Of a DNA stretch of 64,000 nucleotides, positions 19,044 through 26,849 are shown one piece after another. The notes beneath the pieces were generated by a model that did not search any database, had not been told where the DNA came from, and worked only from the letters and a program-made list of their open reading frames with translations. Source of the stretch: JABAQJ01 sp046327745 (lineage in GTDB: Bacteria; Gemmatimonadota; Gemmatimonadetes; Gemmatimonadales; Gemmatimonadaceae). The translations under genes were made by a program, and so were the position numbers. Numbering within the stretch: position 1 is the stretch's first letter; each line of letters begins with the position of its first letter. Location of the stretch: positions 186,001-250,000 of the forward strand of contig JAXLXV010000011.1 of NCBI GenBank assembly GCA_046327745.1, written 5' to 3'.

Positions 19044-20207
19044 ATGTCTTGGGCTCTCATACCGCTCACTGAAGAACAACGCGCGATCCAGCAGACGGCG
19101 CGCGCCTTTGCCGCAACCGAGATTGCGCCGTTCACGGCGGCGTGGGACCGCGAGGCGCGCTTCGAGCGCTCGATCGTCGGCAAGCTTGGCGCCCTCGGAT
19201 TCCTCGGCATGATGGTGCCCGAGGCGTACGACGGCTTGGGGCTCGACTCCTGTACCTATCTGGTGGCGCTCGAGGAAATCGCGGCCGTCGATGCGTCAAT
19301 CGCGGTGCTCATGAGCGTCCACAATTCGCTGCCGACGCAAATGATCCTGCGCTACGGCAGTGACGAGCAGCGCGAGCGCTTCCTGAAGCCGATGGCGCGC
19401 GGCGAGATGCTCGGCGCCTTTGCCCTGTCGGAGCCGGAAGCCGGGTCAGACGCCGCGTCGCTTGCCGCGCAGGCAGTTCGCGACGGCGACGATTGGGTGC
19501 TCAATGGCACCAAGGCATGGGTCACGAATGGCGACAACGCCGACGTGATCCTGGCGATGGCACGCACGGACACGCGGGGCGACCGCAAAGGCGCTCGCGG
19601 TATTGGCGCGTTCATCGTCACCCCGGACCTTCCCGGCTACGTGGTGGGAAAGAAGGAGAACAAGCTGGGTTTGCGGGGCTCCCCAACGGTGCAGTTGCAC
19701 TTCGACAACTTGCGCGTGCCAGCGGCGAACCTGCTCGGTGAACCGGGGCGCGGCTTCATTTACGCCATGCAGTCCCTGGACCATGGACGGCTCGGGATTT
19801 CCGCTCAGTCGATCGGGATTGCGCGGGCCGCGCTGGAGTGCGCCACACGGTATGCGGGCGAACGACGGCAATTCGGCCACCCGATCAAGGAGTTCCAGGC
19901 CATACAGTTTAAGCTGGCGGATATGGCCACGCGGGTGACGGCCTCGCGGGCCTTGTTGTACGCGGCGGCGTCTGCCAAGGACCGTGGCGAGCCGATCACG
20001 CAGTTCAGCTCCATGAGCAAGCTCATGGCGTCCGAGACAGCGATGTACACCACCACCGAGGCCATCCAGATCCTTGGGGGCTACGGCTACGTCACGGACT
20101 ACCCGGTGGAGCGACTCTTCCGGGATGCCAAGGTCACCGAGATCTATGAGGGCACGTCCGAAATCCAGCGCATTGTCATTGCTCGAGAGTTGTATGCCAG
20201 CACCTGA
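19044..20207 (+). CDS. Acyl-CoA dehydrogenase (short-chain type)
   Basis: 387 residues, typical of the soluble tetrameric FAD family. Seen: FALSEPEAGSDAASL and the FAD/substrate loop WVLNGTKAWVTNG, then LGLRGSPTVQLHFDNLRVP, YAGERRQFGHPIKEFQAIQF, QILGGYGYVTDYPVERLFRDA and KVTEIYEGTSEIQRIVI. The Glu of YEGTSE is the catalytic base position of short-chain enzymes. Electrons would pass to ETF, not encoded here. It lies 54 bases after hbd and just before a branched-chain-type amino-acid dehydrogenase, compatible with butyryl-CoA or isovaleryl-CoA substrates. Substrate length is inference. Confidence 0.93.
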   Translation: MSWALIPLTEEQRAIQQTARAFAATEIAPFTAAWDREARFERSIVGKLGALGFLGMMVPEAYDGLGLDSCTYLVALEEIAAVDASIAVLMSVHNSLPTQMILRYGSDEQRERFLKPMARGEMLGAFALSEPEAGSDAASLAAQAVRDGDDWVLNGTKAWVTNGDNADVILAMARTDTRGDRKGARGIGAFIVTPDLPGYVVGKKENKLGLRGSPTVQLHFDNLRVPAANLLGEPGRGFIYAMQSLDHGRLGISAQSIGIARAALECATRYAGERRQFGHPIKEFQAIQFKLADMATRVTASRALLYAAASAKDRGEPITQFSSMSKLMASETAMYTTTEAIQILGGYGYVTDYPVERLFRDAKVTEIYEGTSEIQRIVIARELYAST

Positions 20208-20294
20208 GTCCCCGTTTTCGCCGAATGATCGGCGCAGGCGTTGGACCAGACCTGAACGTCACCGTTGTTTCCAATCCCTTTCGCTTCCCGTTTC

Positions 20295-21368
20295 ATGAAG
20301 ATTTTTGATACTGTTGCCGAGATGGGCCACGAGCAGCTCGTCGTGTGTCACGACAAGTCGAGCGGATATCGGGGCATCATCGCCATCCACGATACGACCC
20401 TTGGCCCGGCGTTAGGCGGCACGCGCTTCTGGGCGTACAAGTCGGACGAAGAGGCGATCGTCGACTGCCTGCGTTTGGCGCGTGGCATGACCTACAAGAA
20501 CGCCGTGGCCGGCTTGAACCTGGGCGGCGGCAAGGCCGTCATCATCGGGGACAACCGCACCACCAAGCGTGAGATGCTCTTTCGCGCGCATGGACGCTTC
20601 GTGGAGTCGCTAGGCGGACGCTACGTCACGGCCGAAGACGTCGGCACGAGCACGGCGGACATGGACTTCGTCCACATGGAGACGGACTACGTCGCCGGCT
20701 TGGCCACGCGGTCTGGCGATCCATCCCCCGTCACGGCCCACGGCGTCTTTCGCGCCATCCAGGCCTGCGCCAAGCACCGCTGGGGGAGCGAGAGCGTCGC
20801 TGGGAAGAAGGTGGCGGTGCAGGGGCTGGGCAATGTCGGCCACTACCTGTGCAAGGAGCTGCACGCAGCCGATGCCGAGCTGATTGTCACCGACATTGAT
20901 CCGAATCGCGTGAAGCGGGTCGCGGAAGAGGTCGGTGCGCGCGCGGTAGAATCGGACGCTATCTACGGCGTCCAGGCCGACATCTTTGCTCCATGCGCGT
21001 TAGGCGGCATCATCAATGACACGACGATTCCACAGCTGCGCGTGGAGATTGTCTCCGGCGGCGCCAACAACCAGCTGCTGGAAGAACGTCACGGCGTAGA
21101 ATTGGAGCGCCGAGGTATTCTGTACGCGCCAGACTTCGTGGCCAACGCCGGCGGCGTCATCAATGTCTACAGCGAACTCGCGGGATGGACGGCGCAACGC
21201 GCTCTTCGCAAGGCTGACGAGATCTTCGACACGACGCTTGGGGTATTCGAGATCGCTAAGGAACAGGGCATTCCCACCTACGAGGCCGCCGACCGTCTGG
21301 CCGAACGCCGACTCCAGGCCGTTGGCGGTCTGGTGCGCACCTGGCCACAGTGGCCAAGGAAGAGCTGA
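20295..21368 (+). CDS. Glu/Leu/Phe/Val dehydrogenase, leucine dehydrogenase type
   Basis: 357 residues from the ATG at 20295 (MKIFDTVAEMGHEQLV), matching the start of leucine dehydrogenases. Motifs: GPALGGTRFW, the substrate-binding GMTYKNAVAGLNLGGGKAVI with catalytic Lys, AEDVGTSTADMDF, and the NAD fold VAVQGLGNVGHYLCKEL followed by DID, which favours NAD. VANAGGVINVYSEL is also conserved. It oxidatively deaminates branched-chain amino acids to 2-oxo acids. Lying between acyl-CoA dehydrogenase and rpiB, it fits branched-chain amino-acid use or branched fatty-acid primer supply. Phe or Val specificity cannot be excluded. Confidence 0.9.
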   Translation: MKIFDTVAEMGHEQLVVCHDKSSGYRGIIAIHDTTLGPALGGTRFWAYKSDEEAIVDCLRLARGMTYKNAVAGLNLGGGKAVIIGDNRTTKREMLFRAHGRFVESLGGRYVTAEDVGTSTADMDFVHMETDYVAGLATRSGDPSPVTAHGVFRAIQACAKHRWGSESVAGKKVAVQGLGNVGHYLCKELHAADAELIVTDIDPNRVKRVAEEVGARAVESDAIYGVQADIFAPCALGGIINDTTIPQLRVEIVSGGANNQLLEERHGVELERRGILYAPDFVANAGGVINVYSELAGWTAQRALRKADEIFDTTLGVFEIAKEQGIPTYEAADRLAERRLQAVGGLVRTWPQWPRKS

Positions 21369-21817
21369 TGGCTGAAGTCATTCCTATTGCCGCCGATCAC
21401 GCGGGCTTCGAAATGAAGCAGCGTGTGGAAGCGCACCTCAAGGCGCTCGGCTACGAGATCGAGGACTTGGGGACCAATTCGCCAGCCTCAACGGATTACC
21501 CGGACTTCGGGCATCCGCTGGCACACAAGATTTCCGACGGTACGGCCAAACGCGGGATTCTCCTGTGTGGCACCGGCCTCGGCATGTCATATGTGGCGAA
21601 TCGCTATCCGCACGTGCGGGCAGCCGTCGTCTGGACTCCGGAGATTGCGGAACTGGCGAGGCGGCATAACGACGCCAACGTGTTGGTGCTGCCGGCCAGA
21701 TTCATCTCAGAGGAAGACGCGGAGAAAGTGGTGGATGTCTGGCTATCGACCCCCTTCGAAGGGGGCCGCCATGAACGGCGGGTGGAAAAAATTGAACGCG
21801 AGGAGAACTCCGAATGA
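21368..21817 (+). CDS. rpiB: Ribose-5-phosphate isomerase B
   Basis: 149 residues from the ATG at 21368, which overlaps the previous stop as TGATG. RpiB/LacAB signatures: IPIAADHAGFEMKQRV, STDYPDFGHPLAHKI, and ILLCGTGLGMSYVANRYPHV with the catalytic Cys; RRHNDANVLVLPARF follows. It interconverts ribose 5-phosphate and ribulose 5-phosphate, linking to the oxidative pentose-phosphate enzymes at 44.9-48.8 kb. The C-terminal tail is highly charged. Its stop overlaps the glyA start. Confidence 0.93.
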   Translation: MAEVIPIAADHAGFEMKQRVEAHLKALGYEIEDLGTNSPASTDYPDFGHPLAHKISDGTAKRGILLCGTGLGMSYVANRYPHVRAAVVWTPEIAELARRHNDANVLVLPARFISEEDAEKVVDVWLSTPFEGGRHERRVEKIEREENSE

Positions 21818-23103
21818 CTGCGTGGCGTGAGTGGGACCGTTGCCCCCCGGGCGCATCGCTCCGTGAGACCGACCCGGAGATCGCTGGACTCATTGAGCGA
21901 GAGATCGAGCGCCAGTCGGATGGGTTGGAGCTGATCGCCTCGGAAAACTTCGTCTCGCCCGCCGTGCTGGAGGCGATGGGTTCTCCCCTCACCAACAAGT
22001 ACGCCGAGGGGCTGCCGCATAAGCGCTACTACGGCGGCTGCGAAGTGGTCGACGCGGTGGAAGACATCGCGATTGCCCGCGCCAAGCAGCTCTTTGGCGC
22101 CGACCACGCCAACGTGCAGGCACATTCTGGGGCGTCGGCGAACTTTGCGGCGTGCCTGGCGTTCATGAAGCCTGGGGACACTCTGCTGGGACAGGACCTG
22201 TCGCAAGGCGGGCACCTCACTCACGGCTCTCCCGTGAATTTCTCCGGCTTGCTCTATCGGGCGGTGCATTACGGAGTGAAGGACGATGGCTACATCGATT
22301 ATGATCAGCTGCGAGCGGTGGCTCGCGCCGAGAAGCCGCGCCTGATCATTGCCGGTGCCAGCGCCTATCCTCGCATCATCGACTTCGCCGCATTCGCCGA
22401 GATTGCTCGCGAAGTCGGCGCCATCTTCATGGTGGATATGGCCCACATCGCGGGCTTGGTCGCCACTGGCGTCCATCCGTCGCCGGTTCCCCATGCCGAC
22501 GTGGTCACCAGCACGACGCACAAGACGCTGCGTGGCCCTCGCGCGGGGCTCATCCTGTGCAAGGCGGAGCATGCCAAGGCGATCGACAAGGCCGTGTTCC
22601 CTGGGTCGCAAGGGGGACCGCTCGAGCACGTAATCGCGGCCAAGGCCGTGGCATTTCTGGAAGCGTTGCAGCCGAACTTCAAGACGTACTGCCAACAGGT
22701 CGTCAGCAACGCGTCTATCCTGGCACAGGCGCTCTCCACGCACGACTTCCAACTCGTGTCGGGCGGCACCGACAATCACCTGATGCTCGTGGACCTGCGC
22801 AACAAGGGGATCACCGGCAAGGCCGCCGAGCAGGCGTTGGACCGCGCGGGAATCACGGTGAACAAGAACACCGTACCCAAGGAAACGCAGTCGCCGTTCG
22901 TGACATCAGGCATTCGCATCGGGACCGCGGCCGTCACCACGCGTGGTCTGGGCGGCGGCGAAATGAAGCAGGTCGCGTCGCTCATCGCTCGCGTGATAGC
23001 GAACCCCGACGACAGCTCCGTGGCAGACACCGTTCGAAACGAGGTCCGCACCCTGACGCAGAGGTTCCCGCTGTATCCGGTGACCAATTCCGTCGGGCGG
23101 TAA
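21814..23103 (+). CDS. glyA: Serine hydroxymethyltransferase
   Basis: 429 residues, full length. It converts serine plus THF to glycine plus methylene-THF, feeding the folate pool used by PurN and PurH. Seen: LELIASENFVSPAVLEAMGS, TNKYAEGLPHKRYYGG, VQAHSGASANFAA, MVDMAHIAGLVA and the PLP-lysine motif STTHKTLRGPRAGLIL. The ATGA overlap with rpiB shows coupling. A short N-terminal extension (MTAWREWDRCPPGASL) precedes the normal start region; a later start is possible. Confidence 0.96.
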   Translation: MTAWREWDRCPPGASLRETDPEIAGLIEREIERQSDGLELIASENFVSPAVLEAMGSPLTNKYAEGLPHKRYYGGCEVVDAVEDIAIARAKQLFGADHANVQAHSGASANFAACLAFMKPGDTLLGQDLSQGGHLTHGSPVNFSGLLYRAVHYGVKDDGYIDYDQLRAVARAEKPRLIIAGASAYPRIIDFAAFAEIAREVGAIFMVDMAHIAGLVATGVHPSPVPHADVVTSTTHKTLRGPRAGLILCKAEHAKAIDKAVFPGSQGGPLEHVIAAKAVAFLEALQPNFKTYCQQVVSNASILAQALSTHDFQLVSGGTDNHLMLVDLRNKGITGKAAEQALDRAGITVNKNTVPKETQSPFVTSGIRIGTAAVTTRGLGGGEMKQVASLIARVIANPDDSSVADTVRNEVRTLTQRFPLYPVTNSVGR

Positions 23104-23162
23104 TTCAAGATCACCAGGGCCTAACGACCCTGCGTGCGCAGAAACCTTCGAGGAGGAACCAC

Positions 23163-23279
23163 ATGCCGGTGCGTTTGGGAGATGGGGCGCCGAATTTCAC
23201 CGCCGACACCACACAGGGTTCGATCAACTTCCACGACTACAAGAAGGGGAAGTGGGCGATCCTGTTTTCGAATCTGTGA
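23163..23279 (+). pseudogene. Truncated peroxiredoxin (N-terminal remnant)
   Basis: 38 codons after a strong ribosome-binding site (GAGGAGG at 23149-23155). MPVRLGDGAPNFTADTTQG and KWAILFSNL match the beginning of 1-Cys-type peroxiredoxins, which normally continue with a proline-rich active-site loop containing the peroxidatic Cys and run to 200+ residues. Here a TGA follows at once, and none of the three frames downstream shows peroxiredoxin sequence, so this is not a simple frameshift. The break lies within 10 bases of the stop of the convergent YVTN gene, suggesting a deletion or insertion joined them. Confidence 0.8.
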
Positions 23280-23288
23280 TGGCTCGGC

Positions 23289-24506
23289 TTACGGCTCCAT
23301 CTTCCAGAAGGCGATGCCGCTGGCCTGCTGTCCGACGTCCACGGACGCGACCTTCTTGAACGCCCGCAGGTCAAACACGTCCACCTTGCCCGGCTGCGCG
23401 CCAACCCCCTCGGCGCTGACGAACGCGTAACGCGAGTCAGGCGAGATCACGACGCCGTGGGCCAGCGTCGTGCTGGTCTTGTCCTGATACACCGACGTCC
23501 CCGCCGACAGGTCAAACACCTGAAAGCCGCTCCCTTTCTTGAGCGTGGCGACCAGCAGCTTGCCGTCCGCGGTCACCGCGAGGTTATACGGACCGACGCC
23601 GGTGGAGAACCGACGCTTCAACGTCCAGGTGGACGCATCGATCTCCAGGATCTCATTGGCCTTGTTGCAGGCCACATAAACCAGCGTCCCCGCGGCACTC
23701 GGCTGCGCCCAGGTCGGCGAGCAACTGGCCACCATGGACCCCATGCGCGGCGCGACACTGTCGGTCTTCATGTCCATGCCCGCCATGTCGTGGCCGGCGT
23801 GCTCCAGTGAAATCGGGCCCTCTTGGCCTTTCGCCACCGAAAAACGCCCCGTCACCTTAAACGATCGCGTGTCGATTTCCACCAGCTGGTCATTCATCAT
23901 GCAAGTGGAGTACTGCTTGGCCCCATCCGCCCGAATGCGGGATCCGTGCGGCATCACGCAGGTGGTCGTCCGTGCGACCTCCGTGTTCGTGGGCGTATAA
24001 ACGACCGAGACACTGGACGGCACCATTTCGCCGTGCAGGTTGAAGTTCACGATGAAGGCATAGCGGCCGTCCGCCGTCACGTCTAACGATGCGGGGAACA
24101 TCCCTAAGGGGATCGGATCGCCGACCAGGGTATCGGGCCCCAGGACGTATTTCCAGTACATGCCGTCGGGCTGACCGTGCCCCGTGGACATGTGCAGGTA
24201 CTTTCCGTCGCGGGAGATCTGTAGGCCATGCGGCCCTTCCGTTTCGGTCGGTTGCACGCCGGCCTCGATGGTCTTCTCAACGGCGGCGCCGTTCGGGCCA
24301 AAGCGGACGCGATGGATCAGGTCCGCGGACTCGGCGCCGACATACACCCAGTACGTGGAGGTTGGTGCTGACGGTGCGGCTGCCGCGGGCGCGGCGGCGG
24401 CCTTGGGTTGCTGCGCGAGCGCGCCAGTCGACGCTCCACCCAGTGCGCACGCCACCAACGCCACCCCCGCCACCCACGCCAAGCGTATCATCCGATCCGG
24501 GATCAT
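23289..24506 (-). CDS. Secreted YVTN-type beta-propeller protein
   Basis: About 405 residues with a signal peptide (MIRLAWVAGVALVACALGG ... ALAQ); starts at 24521 (TTG), 24506 and 24491 are all possible. After an Ala/Pro-rich linker come repeated propeller blades such as GLQISRDGKYLHMSTG, LDVTADGRYAFIVNF, LAVTADGKLLVATL and VVISPDSRYAFVSAEG, the YVTN/YncE pattern. A Met/His-rich loop (HAGHDMAGMDMKTDS) interrupts the propeller and could bind a metal such as copper; that is inference. Function unknown. It ends 10 bases from the convergent peroxiredoxin remnant. Confidence 0.8.
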   Translation of the reverse strand: MIPDRMIRLAWVAGVALVACALGGASTGALAQQPKAAAAPAAAAPSAPTSTYWVYVGAESADLIHRVRFGPNGAAVEKTIEAGVQPTETEGPHGLQISRDGKYLHMSTGHGQPDGMYWKYVLGPDTLVGDPIPLGMFPASLDVTADGRYAFIVNFNLHGEMVPSSVSVVYTPTNTEVARTTTCVMPHGSRIRADGAKQYSTCMMNDQLVEIDTRSFKVTGRFSVAKGQEGPISLEHAGHDMAGMDMKTDSVAPRMGSMVASCSPTWAQPSAAGTLVYVACNKANEILEIDASTWTLKRRFSTGVGPYNLAVTADGKLLVATLKKGSGFQVFDLSAGTSVYQDKTSTTLAHGVVISPDSRYAFVSAEGVGAQPGKVDVFDLRAFKKVASVDVGQQASGIAFWKMEP

Positions 24507-24578
24507 GTGTCGTCGTGACAAGGTGAATCATCGCGCGAGGATCGCCACGCGCTGTCCGCGGCCGCCGGCCGCGAAGGC

Positions 24579-25509
24579 CTAGCTCATGAACATGCTGCGT
24601 ACCACAAAGCCCACGTTGGCCGGGCGTTCGGCCAGCTCGCCGCATGTACCACGGGAACCACTGGGCTCCGTAACTGATCAGGCACTTTACCGTGCGGCCC
24701 TCCGCCACCAGCTGCCGTTGCTCGCTGGAGCGGATGCCGAACAACATGTGGATCTCGTACGCGGTCGCCGGCAGCTTCAAGGCATCGGCCCGCGTGTTGA
24801 GCTGGCGAAGGATCGCCACGTCGTGCGTTCCGAACACCGGCATCGCCTCGCCGCGTGTCGCCGCCTCGAGCAGCCGCTCGGAAATCGCGACGTACGCCAG
24901 GTCGACATCGCGCTTTTGCGGGAAGGCCACATGCGGTGGCTCCGCATACGCGCCCTTCACCAAGCGAATGATCGGCTTGACGGGCATCAACGACTCCACG
25001 TCCGCCGGCGTGCGCTTGAGGTACGCCTGGATGGCGATGCCGACCGGGGAGTAGCGGCTCTTGACGCGTCGGTAAAGGTCGAGGGTGCGATCGACGTAGC
25101 TCGAGTCCTCCATGTCGATCCACAGCTCGTTGCCCGTCTCGGCTGCCTTGGCGGCCAAGGTGTCCATGTGGCGCAAGCAGGCGTCGAACGAATGATCGAG
25201 ACCGAGTTGCGTCGGTTTGACAGAGATTCGCGTCCCGATGCCTTGGGCACGAATCTCGTCGAACGCCGCCAGGTAGTGGTCGCGCACCGCGTCCGCCTGG
25301 GACTCACCGGTCAGGCTTTCGCCCAGCCGCGTGACCAGCGTGCCGATACCGATGCGCTTCAGCTCTCCGGCGGCCGTGAGCGCGTCATGGAGTTCCTCGC
25401 CAGGCATGAAGCGCTTGACGGCGCGCCGAGCGAATGGCTGGCGCATGAAGCGTTCCGCAAGCCACTTGCTGCGGGACGCACGAAGGAGCACAGAGCGGGC
25501 GATGGACAT
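24579..25509 (-). CDS. Proline dehydrogenase (apparent C-terminal frameshift)
   Basis: A TIM-barrel FAD enzyme oxidising proline to pyrroline-5-carboxylate. Seen: RISVKPTQLGLDHS, ELWIDMEDSSYVDRTLDLYR, KPIIRLVKGAYAEP, PVFGTHD, YEIHMLFGIRSSEQ and ISYGAQWFPWYMRR, the conserved flavin and substrate sites in order. After WYMRR the open frame becomes unrelated sequence and runs 250 bases into the next gene. A one-base change between about 24635 and 24644 restores LAERPANVGFVVRSMFMS with a stop at 24579-24581, the expected family end. I therefore give 24579 as the gene end. The monofunctional form needs a separate P5C dehydrogenase, not seen here. Confidence 0.88.
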
Positions 25510-25540
25510 GCTGCTGAATATGGCGCTCCGCCACCTGACT

Positions 25541-26629
25541 TCAACACTCCATGACCGGCGAGATAGGAGTCGGGCAGAAGGCGCACTGCCTTCCCAGCAC
25601 CGAGAAGCTCACCAGCTCCACGTCCGGGGTCAGGTAGCCCGGTTTTACCGGTTCCTCGCGCAGCAGGTCGGTGCTCAGGTACTTCTTGTTGCTGTCCGAG
25701 AATATCGTGGCGACCACGCTGCTTGGCCCGAGCTGATTCTGGACGATTAGTGCCCCAAGCAGGTTGGCGCCTGACGAGATGCCAACCGCCAGACCAAGGC
25801 GCGACGCCAGCAGTTGGGACATGAGAATGGCGTCCCCGTCCGAGACCGTCACGATCTCGTCCAGCTCATCGAGCTTCACGATGTCCGGGATGAACTCATC
25901 GGAGATCCCTTGAATCCGGTGGTGGCCCACTTTCTTGCCGGTGGTGAGCGTTGGGGACTCCATGGGCTCCAGAGGGTGCACACGCACCTCGGGTGCTCGC
26001 GAGCGGAAATACTGGCCCACGCCCATCACTGTGCCGCCAGTTCCCACGCCCGCGACAAAGCCGTTGGGCTCCAGGCCAATACCCTCCAGCTGGCCCCAGA
26101 TCTCTGGTCCCGTGTGACGCGCATGCGCTTCCACGTTCGCTGGATTCGCAAACTGCCGAGGGAGAAAGACGTTAGGCTCGGCGGCCGCCATCTCCTCGGT
26201 CAGTCGGATACTTCCCATGAACCCACCTTCTTCGCGGGAGACGGGGCGGATCGTGGCGCCGAAGCTGCGGATCAGTTCCACCCGCTCCCGACTCATCCAG
26301 TCAGGCATGAAGATCGTGACGTCATGACCTAACGCTTTGCCCAGTGCCGCAAAGGAGATTCCTGTGTTGCCGCTGGTGGCCTCCACGATTCGGTCACCGG
26401 GGCGCAGGTCCCCCGACGCATAGGCGTGCTCCAGCACATGAAGCGCCAAGCGATCCTTGATGGAGCCGGTCATGTTGAAGCTCTCCGCCTTCGCGTAGAG
26501 CGTCCGGGGTTCGCCAAGGTAGCGAAGGCGTATCGCCAGCAGGGGCGTGTTGCCGACCAACTGACGAAGGGAACCAAAGAGACTCGGTTCGGTCGCTCGC
26601 GCGATGTGGGTGGGCATGCGTGCTCTCAC
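25541..26629 (-). CDS. Cysteine synthase-family PLP enzyme
   Basis: 362 residues. It makes cysteine from O-acetylserine (or a related activated serine) and sulfide. The PLP lysine is in NMTGSIKDRLALHVL, the Asn-binding loop in EATSGNTGISFAALGKALGH, and the phosphate cradle in GVGTGGTVMGVGQYF. GLAVGISSGANLLGA is also typical. The C-terminal ~45 residues differ from classic CysK and end RQCAFCPTPISPVMEC, with CxxC plus a terminal Cys, which could bind metal or be redox active. The gene starts a minus-strand pair with proline dehydrogenase (31-base gap), divergent from the histidine kinase. Confidence 0.88.
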   Translation of the reverse strand: MRARMPTHIARATEPSLFGSLRQLVGNTPLLAIRLRYLGEPRTLYAKAESFNMTGSIKDRLALHVLEHAYASGDLRPGDRIVEATSGNTGISFAALGKALGHDVTIFMPDWMSRERVELIRSFGATIRPVSREEGGFMGSIRLTEEMAAAEPNVFLPRQFANPANVEAHARHTGPEIWGQLEGIGLEPNGFVAGVGTGGTVMGVGQYFRSRAPEVRVHPLEPMESPTLTTGKKVGHHRIQGISDEFIPDIVKLDELDEIVTVSDGDAILMSQLLASRLGLAVGISSGANLLGALIVQNQLGPSSVVATIFSDSNKKYLSTDLLREEPVKPGYLTPDVELVSFSVLGRQCAFCPTPISPVMEC

Positions 26630-26849
26630 CAGGTGATTCCCCGAGCGTTCCCGCCGGGAATGTTGATCTTCACAGGAGTCATCCCGAGCGAAGATGTATG
26701 CATCGCGCCCCCGCCTTTCTGTGGGCGCACGCCCGACGTCGCGTCAGGCGCTTCACTGTCTTGCGAACTACCTCACCGGTCACCGACTTTTGGGCGGGCG
26801 GGCAGGGGCAACCCAGGCGGTTCACCTAGAGATCGGGGTCTGCAAGTGC

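Noticed and set aside
21604..22779. Minus-strand open frame of ~390 codons opposite rpiB/glyA
   Set aside because: Overlaps two certain genes and shows no domain.
23280..23282. TGA ending the short peroxiredoxin frame as a selenocysteine codon (selA is present)
   Set aside because: The stop at 23277-23279 is not at the peroxidatic Cys position and the codons after it do not continue the family, so readthrough would not restore a peroxiredoxin.
24277..24578. Extended C-terminus of proline dehydrogenase into the next gene
   Set aside because: The extra ~100 residues are unrelated to the family and overlap a same-strand gene; a one-base correction gives the normal end at 24579.
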